DNA of 64,000 bases from Dolomedes plantarius (lineage: Eukaryota > Arthropoda > Arachnida > Araneae > Dolomedidae): NCBI GenBank assembly GCA_907164885.2, contig OU015492.1:204847009-204911008 (forward strand). Reading direction: 5' to 3'. Both the position numbers and the translations under genes were made by a program. The notes below the pieces were generated by a model. It did not search any database. It was given only the letters and a program-made list of their open reading frames with translations, and was not told the DNA's origin. Positions 44,656-56,989 of the stretch are shown one piece after another; positions within the stretch are counted from its first letter, which is position 1; each line of letters starts with the position of its first letter.

Positions 44656-45240
44656 TTAGCGGTTCGAAACTAGCCTATGTTCTGGTATAATATTTTGTTC
44701 AACCCGGACAAAGTCGGGACGGGCTAGTCTTTTAATAGTCTCGTAGTTGTTAATATCTTCGTCACTCACATGTATCAGGCCATTGTTCGCCCTTTCACCC
44801 ATTAAATTTAGCAATATTTCGGCTTTATATTCCTTTCGCACATGTTTAGTTAAAAATGCGCTTCCTAGTGACTTGAAGAACATATGAAACGCTTCCGGCT
44901 TTGTTGGAATGGCGATAGTTAGTACACGAACACTTCTAATTAGATTCTCGAGATCGTCTGTGCATCCGAGCTCAGTTCTTACACTATTAGCGACCGACAA
45001 CCTTTGCCTCGCATTCACTAGCTCAAGTTCTGTTTGCAATTGATCCAAATTCAATCTTTCTACCTCTACTCTATTTTTCTCTAATCCTATTTTATCTTTC
45101 TCTCTGACGTCCCGTTCCTGGCGATATTCCACCACGGAGTGTATGACACTAGTGACATGATCAGGGTCCGTTTTGTAATCCTCGCTATTCTCAATCAAAC
45201 TTCTTAATTCTCTCACCGTCATCACTGGCACTGAATTCAA
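44656..45240 (-). CDS. Gag-like protein (partial reading frame)
   Basis: A 194-codon frame starting at 45240. The N-terminal half is strongly charged and predicted coiled coil ('YRQERDVREKDKIGLEKNRV'). The C-terminal half contains 'VLTIAIPTKPEAFHMFFKSL' and 'VRKEYKAEILLNLMGERANN', which match the capsid-like segment of Gag ORFs common in spider Gypsy elements as I recall them. The 5' LTR lies about 250 bp upstream and the zinc knuckle is just downstream in another frame. Gag would form the particle. The frame is intact here but the element is dead. Confidence 0.7.
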   Translation of the reverse strand: MNSVPVMTVRELRSLIENSEDYKTDPDHVTSVIHSVVEYRQERDVREKDKIGLEKNRVEVERLNLDQLQTELELVNARQRLSVANSVRTELGCTDDLENLIRSVRVLTIAIPTKPEAFHMFFKSLGSAFLTKHVRKEYKAEILLNLMGERANNGLIHVSDEDINNYETIKRLARPDFVRVEQNIIPEHRLVSNR

Positions 45241-45495
45241 GCCTAACTCGTCACTTCGAATAAGTCTTCTCTCTTGGCACTTTTATACATTTTGTATCTC
45301 TTAAACTCAAAAATTTCACTCAGAAGGTCTCACAATTATTCACTTCAAAATGATGAAATTAATTGTCCACGGGGTCGATCCGAGGAACACTTCACAGTTG
45401 ACAACTTTAATTATCCACCGGGTTGATCCGGGGAACACTTCACAATTGGCGAATATAACTGTCGATACAGTCCATCCGGGCCCGGCGCCCAAAAA

Positions 45496-45727
45496 TGTAG
45501 AGTTTTTCTGTCTACGTGGCTGGCGTCTAGGGGGGTGTCTAAGAAGAACACACTTGAATCATTAATCAACCAGACTTTATAAAACTCAACAATAATCATT
45601 TATTAATGTAGATAGCAGAGACGAGATGCCGGAGAGCCTACTTTTACTGTCTCCGGTGCAATATAACAATGATTATACGAGATAGCCCAGCTTGAAGCTC
45701 GCTTCTCTTAAACAGAACAAATTATAA
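45496..45727 (-). repeat. 5' LTR of the gag-only element (truncated by (TA)n)
   Basis: Matches the first 230 bp of the LTR at 40606. It then gives way to the long (TA)n tract, so more than half is missing or displaced. Just inside it, at 45480-45495, is the position of a primer binding site ('tttttgggcgccggg' on the minus strand), not assigned to a tRNA. Confidence 0.75.
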
Positions 45728-45728
45728 A

Positions 45729-47061
<1,333 letters not shown>

Positions 47062-47063
47062 TA

Positions 47064-47637
47064 CATATATATGACGCGACTCGAATACGTAGCTGCAGGA
47101 TACTCCGAAATAAGTCCACTGTGCATGCGAAATATTATAAAAAAGAAGACTCGAGGATTACAGGCACTCCATTACGCTACTAAGATTTTATTAAATATAC
47201 TAAACTACCAGTCCACTACACGATTATTCGTCTATCTCCCCTCCCACAGAAGAAAAACGTGTCTTAATCCTTTGAAATCCAAACTATGTGTGCGTACTTG
47301 TTAAAACCCCATAAGCGAAGGCCCGCGCATAAACCCGTGATAGCATGTGACACTGACTGTTGAATGATCTCAGGAGCGCGTGTCGAATGAATCACAGACC
47401 ATGTGACCTCCGCTGCAGGTTGAAAGCGCGCACTACAAATAACCCCAGAACAGCTTGTGGCGATGATTGCGTATATCCGAGCGCGTCGTAGGCAACTAAT
47501 TATTGATGACCTCGTGGTCTTGTGAATTCTCCGCTGCATAAAAACAACGCTACTTCCTGAATTGAAAAACACTAGAATTTCGGGAAGAATTTAAATTACG
47601 TTACTTGGACTAATTAAGTGGGTTTTTTAGATTTGAC
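47064..47637. other. Unassigned DNA
   Basis: A 102-codon minus-strand ORF (47572-47264) without recognisable motifs. GC content is higher than in the neighbours. Nothing supportable. Confidence 0.35.
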
Positions 47638-47639
47638 AC

Positions 47640-47643
<4 letters not shown>

Positions 47644-47700
<57 letters not shown>
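47644..47700. repeat. (TG)n microsatellite
   Basis: About 28 TG units. Confidence 0.98.
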
Positions 47701-47702
<2 letters not shown>

Positions 47703-47922
47703 TCTCAGCACATCTGTCACGGCCATTTGGATTGCTGCAATATCTTCAGGGCGCTTTCTTTTACCACGGTGACAGGTCGGGTAACAAGTGGGGGCTGTGG
47801 AACAGCAGGGATACATTAGGGGTTCTCCCTAGCTCAACCCAGAACTTAATGTTAATTCTCTGCTTGGACTCTGTGATCACCACGTCACTCCTGTAACATC
47901 CAACTAATCGCGCCATCAAGCC
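47701..47922 (-). pseudogene. Possible mariner transposase N-terminal scrap
   Basis: On the minus strand around 47880-47830 a frame reads 'ESKQRINIKFWVELGRTP', resembling the 'EQR..IKFC.KLGK' start of mariner transposases. It degenerates immediately afterwards. Weak evidence. Confidence 0.3.
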
Positions 47923-47925
47923 TAA

Positions 47926-48116
47926 GGGCCTGTTCACATAGGAGTCCGTTGCGTTGCGTTAAGGAAAAGATGACGTTGAAACGAAAATAAAGCAATCATA
48001 TGCCTCCAAACGATTAGCAATGAAATTTTTAACTCCTATGATTGGTTTATTTTCGTCTCAACATCATCTTTTCCTTAACGCAACGCAACGCAACGGACTC
48101 CTATGAGAACAGGCCC
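47926..48116. mobile_element. Palindromic Harbinger-like MITE, copy 2
   Basis: 191 bp, near-palindromic, same ends as 39484-39669. TAA at 47923-47925 and 48117-48119. The adjoining 48120-48290 is an inverted match to 39331-39483, so the repeated unit is larger than the MITE. Confidence 0.87.
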
Positions 48117-48290
48117 TAACAGTGGGTTGCTAAGCACAGCCCTGCCACCCAGTGAATTTACATGGAGACACTTCCAAGGCCATGTCTATTTAGAACACAT
48201 ATTAGGGGACTAAATAGCATATATATTTTGTGTTTGAATATCACAGGTAAAGTATTAAAAAATCAGGCCTGGAACTTTTCTGACAAAGGT

Positions 48291-49422
48291 CTCTCACGTT
48301 ATAAAGTTTGATAACTTTCAGTAGCCTAAAAATTACTCTTTCTCAAAAAAAAAGCATGTTGTAGTAAATATCAGGTTTCCTTTAAGAAAACCAGTAAAAG
48401 CGCCACGGAAATATTTGATATTTAACAGTCAATCACATTTAATTGCGGAACTATTACTCTGTAAGACAAAAATCATTAAGAAACAAATACTCCAACAAAA
48501 CCTAAAAGTCATTTATTTATGGTGAATCTCTAAATATACCGCAAAGAATTTACAAACTAATTTATATTTCAACTGTATTATAATGTCAAATTAATACTCA
48601 TTTGTTGAAAGAAAAAACAAACAACAAATAACAATTGCTTTAATCTTTACCAACAACAACTAATGACAATTCCTAAGGCGAGTCAGGGCAAGTGCGGAAC
48701 GTCCGTATAACTTCTAAGGTAAGTACCATCTTGGGAAAGTACAGTAAAAGACACTTTCACATGGTAGGCACCGAAGTTCGTTAGTGCTAAGCATAACATT
48801 CGGGGACGATTACAAAGTGTTGAATGTTTATTTCACATGCTAGTGAGATGTACGTCTGAATCGTTATCAATGATCATCCACCTTAGGTGAAGCTGTTACA
48901 AGACGATTTTGTGGTGAGTTAACACTTTTGATATTGTTGTTTTATTGTATTACCTGTTGTTTCTTCTTAATTTTTAAGCGTTAAGCCTTGGACTGCACTT
49001 ACCCCACTAGAAGCTCGGTGTTGGGGTAAGTGCGGATGTAGTTAGTGGGGCTACTGCAGAATGATACGTACTTCATCCTTGATTTGATTATTATTATTCA
49101 TGTTCTTTATTTGTTCAGTAATTACTTCATTTTACTATTGGTAATACACATTGGTCATTATTATCGCATTGAAAGGAACAAAAGAAACACGAAAGGCCTT
49201 AAGCTAGTATAATTAAGAAAAACAAAACGGGGGAGAATGAAAGCTACTTAAAATCTGATGACAATCATTTCGGTGTCAAAGATTCTGACAATGCAATTGA
49301 ACCCTGGCATTTTGGGATCTTGAAAAAACGATGGCTGTCAGCCATGACGAGGAGGCATTTCAGTTTAAAACAACCAGACTGACGGCGACTGGACCCTGAT
49401 CAAAATTTTTGGGGGAAAAAGT
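48291..49422. other. Unassigned DNA
   Basis: Contains 'aagtgcgga' motifs and a short imperfect dyad around 48990-49035 ('ttaccccacta...ttggggtaagtgcgga'). No gene recognised; the 3' part may belong to the transposon fragment at 49423. Confidence 0.4.
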
Positions 49423-49596
49423 GTGAAGCACTTCGTTGGTGATGTCATATCTTATGAAATAGAGGATTCTATCATGAAATTCACAAAAATGATGTCAACT
49501 ACTAACGGCTTAGCAAATTTTAAGACCCCGCACAAAGACGGCATCAGTACAGTTGATAGAAGTGATATTAATTGTGTTCTTCCTCCTACAAAAATA
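49423..49596 (+). pseudogene. C-terminal fragment of a pogo/CENP-B-type transposon protein (tentative)
   Basis: The frame reads 'KHFVGDVISYEIEDSIMKFT', a spacer, then 'DINCVLPPTKIG'. The pairing of (HFVG.V.....) with a terminal (D....LP.P) is one I associate with C termini of pogo-like transposases. It is cut by the SINE at 49597. Assignment is from memory and needs a search. Confidence 0.35.
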
Positions 49597-49775
49597 GGCC
49601 GGACGATTGCCGAGTGGCCAAGGCGTAGCGTTCGGTAAGTCTGTGGGTTCGAATCTCACTCTTGGCATGGACATTTGTAGCCGTTCGGAATCGGCTTTAA
49701 GCTGTAGGTCCCGGTCTAATTAGCCCTCGTGTTGCAAAAAATTGACCGTAGCGCTCCAAACCAAACAAAACCTGC
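49597..49775 (+). repeat. SINE family A with intact Pol III promoter
   Basis: tRNA-like head: 'gagtggccaaggcg' (box A) and 'gggttcgaatctc' (box B), about 32 bases apart. The body is 'ttcggaatcggctttaagct' to 'gaccgtagcgctccaaacca'. It is the best of three copies (others 4550, 14505). No clear TSD. Confidence 0.85.
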
Positions 49776-49894
49776 AAAAATAGAGAGAAGAGGAGTATCT
49801 GTGTTTCAAATAGAGTTCTCGAGTTTCGGTTTACAATATGTAGTGTAAATTTTTGTTCCTTTAATTATTATGGGAAAATTTCTTTTTTACAATC

Positions 49895-51115
49895 TGTAAG
49901 GCTTACATAAGATTCGATTCTCAAGAATCGAACTTTTAGGTGAATAAATCTAAAGAAGCCGCTTAAATTATGCTAACTGCGGCATACGCGGTTGGTATAA
50001 ATACCAAGCAGGTAGATTAAAGAAACGAAGTGTTGAGGGAGGAGATAGGTTGATGCTAACCTACGCGAGTTCTTGTTAGGCCCAAAGTTTACGTGGCAGT
50101 ACTGCTGGTTGACTTTTTAAGTATCTGTGAGTATTGCAAAGTGTATTTTTCTTAATGAGTAGTTATACAAATGAATGTATTGAATTGTATTTCCCTTGAA
50201 TGAATGCTATATATATATATATATATCGTACTAGTAGTACGCATTGCTTACGTTGAAAAGAATAGATATACGTGCAAATGCTTGAATAAACATGTTAGGC
50301 CCAAAGTTTACGTGGCAGTACTGCTGGTTGACTTTTCAAGTATCTGTGAGTATTGCAAAGTGTATTTTTCTTAATGAGTAGTTATACAAATGAATGTATT
50401 GAATTGTATTTCCCTTGAATGAATGCTATATATATATATATATCGTACTAGTAGTACGCATTGCTTACGTTGAAAAGAATAGATATACGTGCAAATGCTT
50501 GAATAAACATTGTTTTTGTGTAAGAACTATGTTTGAATGAAATTATTTAGAGTGCCACTTCAAATTCTATACACCCAATTTAGGGTAGAAGTGCTAATCT
50601 GTATATATAAAACAGTTCCGTAACTGACTCATTCATTCACTGACTGACATACAACGCACAGACCAAACCGCTGGACCTAAAGGGCTGAAATTTTGCATGG
50701 CGATTCTTCTTATAGTGTAGGGGTACACTAAGAAACATTTTTCAAAAATTCTTCTTAGATTTTTTTAAATTAAATTTTTAAGCTGTTTTAGTAACTTCTT
50801 TTAAGTTTGCATTTAAAATAATAATTTGAGGGTTATAAAATTTATATCACGAGAAAGATCATGAAAATTTCTTCAAAATGAAATTTTTTTCGAATTTTTA
50901 CCTCCATTTCCTGATTTTTGGTGAATTTTTAAAGATTAATTTTTAGAATTTAATTTATTAAATGCTCATCACGTGATTTCTTTTTCTGGTACTTTCAATA
51001 AATTTATCGTCACGTGCGTAACAACTAAATAGACAAAAAAAATATTTTTTTTCTTTCTAATGCAGCAGACGATTGGATATTATCCAAAAAAAATGCATAT
51101 CCCTTACGATTTTTT

Positions 51116-51173
<58 letters not shown>

Positions 51174-51321
51174 TATATTTTACATCAATTATATACATTG
51201 ATCATCGCATTTATTATAAATATATATATTTATTTTTTGGCATAAATTGCATACGTTGACCGTTGTATTTAATTTGAATGTACTCCGTAGCGAAGCGCGG
51301 GTTTTCAGCTAGTTCTCTATA
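49895..51321 (+). mobile_element. Solo LTR (family S), copy D, with internal duplication and a Helitron
   Basis: TGTAAGG at 49895; the 3' part resumes after the Helitron as 'ttctctata' ending 51321. AATC flanks at 49891-49894 and 51322-51325. A 219 bp segment ('ttaggcccaaagtttacgtg' onward) is present twice in tandem at 50076 and 50295. TATA-like 'ggtataaataccaagc' near 49995. Confidence 0.88.
50598..51312 (+). mobile_element. Helitron family 1, copy 5
   Basis: A|TCTGTATATATAAAAC ... ttttcagCTAG|T, inserted 9 bases before the 3' end of LTR copy D. Removing it restores 'gctaattctctata', matching 'gcaattctctata' of LTR copy C. Confidence 0.92.
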
Positions 51322-51325
51322 AATC

Positions 51326-52039
51326 TCTTGACTGTTCTTTATCATTAAAATAAATTTAAATTAATAAAAAAGGTTGTTCCACTGTTATGTGCTTTCTGTT
51401 TTAACCCTTCGCTTTACTTTTATTGGCGAAGTATTGTAAGGGAAGTATTGTATTGTAAGGGAAAATTTCATAATTCAACGGATCTTCGTTCAATTCAAGA
51501 ATTTCAAAGAGCAAAAGAATCATCAAGAAACATATTATTTGCACTTATCTCGACGTTGTTTCAGAGAAAAACAGGCAATAAACAAAGACGAGAGACGCAC
51601 TTACCCCCATACCTTGAATCGTACAAACATTTTCGGTTCTTAAAATTTAAAATTGTCGAATTAAAAAGCTTTTAAAGGCATCTTTTGAAGAAAAAAAAGG
51701 TTTCGCGTCTAATCTACAAAAACTCTAACATTTCTAGCTGCTTAAACGAATTTTATACAGTCACTCAAAGTCAAACTTTGTAAATTTTGATCTGCAATTG
51801 TCCCGATTCGGCTTACCTTTTTCTTCGTTCTACCATATTTCTTCTCCCCTTACAGCGCCGTAAAACCGATATCAAATGACTGGTCGTCGATCACTGGTAC
51901 TCACCATTAGCCATTTAGGATAAGAGAGCCATTAGGATCATTTCAAGTCCTTCTACAATATATCTCGATCAAAAAAATCCATTACTTCATCGCTGTAGGA
52001 CCTAAGAGAACAAAAATTGAAATCGCGGCCTGGACTTTA
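51326..52039. other. Unassigned DNA
   Basis: A 75-codon plus-strand ORF (51448-51675) without recognisable motif. Nothing else. Confidence 0.4.
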
Positions 52040-53719
52040 CTCACCATTAATCAGCTGTAAAAACAGAATATTCTTCACCGTCGATTCCGGGAGAGAAAGG
52101 GTAAAAATTTCAGGACTTCTGGGAGTTTATCAAAACTTTTTACACAAAATAGGGATTTATAAGAAAAATAGGTACTTTTTAGAATTTGTGAGGATTTTAA
52201 GGGTCATAGTATCTCTGATTAATTACTCACCATTAATCAGCTGTAAAAACAGAATATTCTTCACCGTCCGATTCCGGGAGAGAAAGGGTAAATATTTCAG
52301 GACTTCTGGGAGTTTATCAAAACTTTTTATTCAAAATAGGGATTTTTAAGAAAAATAGGTACTTTTTAGAATTTGTGAGGATTTTAAGGATCATAGTATC
52401 TCTGATTAATTACTCACCATTAATCAGCTGTAAAAACAGAATATTCTTCACCGTCCGATTCCGGGAGAGAAAGGGTAAATATTTCAGGACTTCTGGGAGT
52501 TTATCAAAACTTTTTATTCAAAATAGGGATTTATAAGAAAAATAGGTACTTTTTAGAATTTGTGAGGATTTTAAGGATCATAGTATCTCTGATTAATTAC
52601 TCACCATTAATCAGCTGTAAAAATAGAATATTCTACACCGTCCGATTCCGGGAGAGAAAGGGTAAATATTTCAGGACTTCTGGGAGTTTATCAAAACTTT
52701 TTATACAAAATAGGGATTTATAAGAAAAATAGGTACTTTTTAGAATTTGTGAGGATTTTAAGGGTCATAGTATCTCTGATTAATTACTCACCCTTAATCA
52801 GCTGTAAAAACAGAATATTCTACACCGTCCGATTCCGGGAGAGAAAGGGTAAAAATTTCAGGACTTCTGGGAGTTTATCAAAACTTTTTATACAAAATAG
52901 GGATTTATAAGAAAAATAGGTACTTTTTAGAATTTGTGAGGATTTTAAGGGTCATAGTATCTCTGATTAATTACTCACCATTAATCAGCTGTAAAAACAG
53001 AATATTCTTCACCGTCCGATTCCGGGAGAGAAAGGGTAAATATTTCAGGACTTCTGGGAGTTTATCAAAACTTTTTATTCAAAATAGGGATTTATAAGAA
53101 AAATAGGTACTTTTTAGAATTTGTGAGGATTTTAAGGATCATAGTATCTCTGATTAATTACTCACCATTAATCAGCTGTAAAAACAGATTCTACACCGTC
53201 CGATTCCGGGAGAGAAAGGGTAAATATTTCAGGACTTCTGGGAGTTTATCAAAACTTTTTATACAAAATAGGGATTTATAAGAAAAATAGGTACTTTTTA
53301 GAATTTGTGAGGATTTTAAGGGTCATAGTATCTCTGATTAATTACTCACCATTAATCAGCTGTAAAAACAGAATATTCTTCACCGTCCGATTCCGGGAGA
53401 GAAAGGGTAAATATTTCAGGACTTCTGGGAGTTTATCAAAACTTTTTATTCAAAATAGGGATTTATAAGAAAAATAGGTACTTTTTAGAATTTGTGAGGA
53501 TTTTAAGGATCATAGTATCTCTGATTAATTACTCACCATTAATCAGCTGTAAAAACAGAATATTCTTCACCGTCCGATTCCGGGAGAGAAAGGGTAAAAA
53601 TTTCAGGACTTCTGGGAGTTTATCAAAACTTTTTATACAAAATAGGGATTTATAAGAAAAATAGGTACTTTTTAGAATTTGTGAGGATTTTAAGGATCAT
53701 AGTATCTCTGATTAATTAC
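52040..53719. repeat. 187 bp satellite, 9 units
   Basis: 'ctcaccattaatcagctgta' begins units at 52040, 52226, 52413, 52600, 52787, 52974, 53161, 53345 and 53532; the array ends at 53719. The step is 187 bp except one of 186 and one of 184 (a 3-base loss in 'cagaatattcttc'). Units differ at few sites ('aaggatc'/'aagggtc', 'attcaaaa'/'atacaaaa') and variants alternate. Not a multiple of 3 and not coding. Confidence 0.98.
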
Positions 53720-53819
53720 TTAACTAAGCACTAGGTCCTCCTCTTCAATGGTTTATGTTAGATGGCTGACACTTGGTTGGCTACGGTGAGAGCTCACGTA
53801 GTCTATTAAGGGAACAAGG

Positions 53820-54488
53820 GACTTTCAATCTCGTTCTTCTTTAGTTTCCAATATTTTACTCTATATACCCCATAAGTATAATTAATATTATTTTCTACTA
53901 CATTGAAGATACTTAGAATTCACAAATAAGTATTTTGTGGAGGAATTAGACCTGTTTATCAAAAAATCCTTCAAAAATGCTAGAATTTTTCAAAAGGCTC
54001 CATGCGTATTCATTTTCTTCCGATATCTTACAAATTTCTTAGAGTTGTTAAATGAAGTGTTTATCACAAAACTCTGCATAACACTTTGAAATCACAAATT
54101 ATTTTTCAAATTTATAGACCATGAAATAAAGTGAAAACATAAAAAAAGAACACGCAGAATAGAAAAAAAAATATTTAAGACTTTAGATCCGTACAAAAGA
54201 AAACTTTAAAAAAATTAAATGCGCATTTATATTTATATACACGCGGTAAACTTGTAATTAAAAAATTTAAAGATTTTAATTAATACAGAGTGAACATAGA
54301 ACATTTTAAAAAATGTTAACAATTTTGAAAAAAAAAATTGAAAAAAAGTCATTTTTTCAAACACTTCCTTATTTTGAATTCTATGGTTTTTCAATGTAGC
54401 AAAAAAGAAAATTAGTTATTCTCATTTTGTATATACAGTTGAAATTTGAAAAATTCAAAAAAATCGAGTTAGAAGATCCCTTGTCCCT
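53820..54488. mobile_element. TTAA MITE, family T1, intact copy (669 bp)
   Basis: TTAA at 53816-53819 and 54489-54492. TIRs 'gggaacaagggactttcaa' and the complement of 'agatcccttgtccc'. Its reverse complement aligns with the split copy at 20003-24873. Its right TTAA is shared with the next element. Confidence 0.9.
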
Positions 54489-54492
54489 TTAA

Positions 54493-55200
54493 GGGAACGG
54501 TGGACCTTTATTTGAGCAAATCTCGTCATTGTAATACTGATTGTGTTAATGTAAAAAATTTATATATTTCTGAAGATTATTAGTACCAAAATAATTTCTT
54601 TCAAGTAAAAAATCATTTATGAAGCTTCTATAAAGTAATTTATAATGGGTAAGTGTAGAAATAAATTTTAAATCTGTTTTTCTCAAAACAGATTTTACAA
54701 GGTTTTTAGATTTTTTAAATGCTCCACGCTACTTAATTTTTCTTCAAAATTCATGAAATTGATAAGGAAGAATCCTGATGCTGTTTACAAAAAAACTGGG
54801 TATGCATTTTACAATTCGACTTCATTAAGGTAATTAAATTAGATTTGTAACTTTTCAAAAGGCAAAATTTTGATGAAAATCGAGATGGAATTCAGAAAAA
54901 AAAACTCTCAAAAATTAACTATTCAGGGGATTAAATAATTGATACTCAGATTTGTTTGTTATACAGTTTAAAGAGATTAAAATGCAAAATCGAGGAAATA
55001 TCTCAAAAATTAAGTAGCAAGGAGCATTTTAAAATTTTGTTTATGAATTTTAAAAAAATTTTTAAATCTTAAAATTATAGTGAGATTGGAAATTTCTTTT
55101 AAGGCATTCTATTTATTTATAGTGAAATGTGTAGATGTACAAAATTTCGTATCTCTATGATGAAAAGTAAAAAAAGTAAATTTTAATGTCCACCGTTCCC
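54493..55200. mobile_element. TTAA MITE, family T2, copy 2 (708 bp)
   Basis: TTAA at 54489-54492 and 55201-55204; TIR 'gggaacggtggac' at both ends. Near-identical to 32048-32754. Directly abuts the T1 MITE. Confidence 0.93.
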
Positions 55201-55204
55201 TTAA

Positions 55205-55397
55205 GTTTTGATAGACGTAAGCGGCATCTTCGCTGGCTCGTGAAACTAGCATACTTCGACCCGTCTCGCATGAGCGTCATCCCGCCTATAAAGGCTTGCA
55301 GATGTTTATTTCTACGTCTGATGTTCTCAGAGTGGGTAGAATACGAGGTGACTGAATAATTGGTGCCTGTTCAGCTCAGCTTATAGGGGAACGAACT
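55205..55397. other. Spacer
   Basis: Nothing recognised. Confidence 0.5.
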
Positions 55398-55890
55398 AAA
55401 GCACTTAGGGCTCAACGCACCATAAGCCAAGATTCTGCAGCAGTACCGGAATTAAACCAAATATCGAGGTAACCGACTGGTCTCGTCATCAAGAGGCTTA
55501 ACCAAATTAGTTACTTCAAGGGAAAACTTTCTGAATAGGATACAGGTCTAACCAAAAAACATCCCAGATCTAACACCACCCATGTCAACGCACCATAAAA
55601 ATGGCACCATTTTTATTGTGCGTTGAGGCCCAAGGGCAAGATGTCCGTGTATTTTCACTTGATTTGACAGTCTGTTTCAATGGGGATCTCGGGGCCTTGG
55701 GATGTTTTTTGGTTAGACCTGAATCCTACTCAGAAAGTTCACCCTTGAGGTAACTGATTTGGTTAGGCCTCCTGATGACGAGACCAGTCGGTTACCTCGA
55801 TATTTGGTTTATTTCCGGTACTGCAGCAGAATCTTGGCTTATGTGCGTTGAGCCCTAAGTGCTTGATTTCTGTTTGTATTTATCTGCATT
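55398..55890. repeat. Repeat Q as an inverted pair
   Basis: 55398-55565 is the inverted counterpart of part of 55672-55890: 'gcacttagggctcaacgc' against 'gcgttgagccctaagtgc', and 'ggtaaccgactggtctcgtc' against its complement. A third copy is at 29930-30150. The pair would form a hairpin of about 165 bp arms with a loop of about 100 bases. Class unknown. Confidence 0.8.
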
Positions 55891-56429
55891 CTTAATGATA
55901 ATAATTGTCTTGCTCTGTTGATTTTTTTTTTTATTTTTAGTTATATTTGTCCGTTTTCAGTATGAGGTTTTGTTGCAACTGCGCGATCTTTTATTGAAAA
56001 GTTAAAAAATTTCAACTTTAGGATAAGTTTTCAGTTAATTTGTTCGCAGTCTATGCCCTCTTTATAAGTTTTAGTTCGTGTAGAATTGTTTACATTGTTG
56101 TATTTTCTTACAAGATACGAATAACTTTGTTTTTATTTACACTGAACTCATGATTATCCCTAAGCGGATTATCAGGGTATCACAAAAGAGAAGTGTTTAA
56201 AAAAATTATCTCGTTGTCCTAAACATTGTTAACTTGACTTGTAAATATAGGAATACGACCGAGATTGCCTGGGAGAAAAAGTGAAATGAGTTTGTTTGGG
56301 TTTTTGGGGAGTTTTGTTTGTTTGTTTGTTTGTTTTAATTTTGATTAAATTCAATTTAAATCCCTATACGGGGTTTATTTAAAAATACTGAATTGTTTCT
56401 TTTTTAGGGTATATAGGATTATGGATTAT
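55891..56429. other. AT-rich spacer
   Basis: Nothing recognised; short TTTG repeats near 56314-56334. Confidence 0.5.
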
Positions 56430-56978
56430 TCGTGTACTTCGTCCATATCTCTGAATTACTTTTCATGGATAATTAGAAGTTCAGTGATTAGTATTTTCAT
56501 CACACGAACCCACAGTTCCCCAAAGTTCAACTTCAGATTTAAACTTCATGGAAGTTTAACTTCCAAGAATTTTAAATCTGAAGTTGAATTTTGGGGAACT
56601 GTGGGTTCGTGTGATGAAAATACTAATCACTCAGATTTAAACTTCTTGGAAGTTTAACTTCCAAGAATTTTAAATCTGAAGTTGAACTTTGGGGAACTGT
56701 GGGTTCGTGTGATGAAAATACTAATCACTCAGATTTAAACTTCTTGGAAGTTTAACTTCCAAGAATTTTAAATCTGAAGTTGAACTTTGGGGAACTGTGG
56801 GTTCGTGTGATGAAAATACTAATCACTGAACTTCTAACTATCCATGAAAAGTAATTCAGAGATATGGACGAAGTACACGAATTTACTTTTCATGGATAGT
56901 TAGAAGTTCAGTGATTAGTATTTTCATCACACGAACCCACAATTCCCCAAAGTTCAACCTCAGATTTAAACTTATCGA
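56430..56978. repeat. Foldback array: 98 bp tandem units inside inverted arms
   Basis: 'gtgggttcgtgtgatgaaaa' occurs at 56601, 56699 and 56797, a 98 bp step. Each unit contains a near-perfect dyad, 'cttggaagtttaacttccaag' split by one base at its centre. The array is bounded by inverted arms (56430-56545 and about 56770-56882), and the left arm's sequence appears a third time, direct, at 56882-56978. Arms share 'gaattacttttcatggata', so they are nearly identical. The structure is a large imperfect palindrome. Confidence 0.92.
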
Positions 56979-56989
56979 ACATCGTAACG

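Larger units (their letters stand above)
40606..45727 (-). mobile_element. Gypsy-type LTR element with gag and protease motifs but no visible RT
   Basis: Near-identical LTR sequences start at 40606 and 45496 in the same orientation. Between them, on the minus strand, lie Gag (45240-44656), a zinc knuckle (about 44590-44523), a retropepsin motif (about 43835-43800) and a coiled-coil ORF (43706-42864). No reverse transcriptase, RNase H or integrase motif is present. Three younger elements interrupt it: hAT MITE 44004-44514, piggyBac-like MITE 43254-43501 and Helitron 42039-42763. Confidence 0.8.

Noticed and set aside
49597..49670. Functional tRNA gene
   Set aside because: Box A and box B are good but no acceptor stem closes, and the SINE body recurs elsewhere without the head.
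52040..53719. CRISPR-like array
   Set aside because: The 187 bp units are contiguous near-identical repeats without unique spacers, in a eukaryotic transposon-rich context; this is a satellite.
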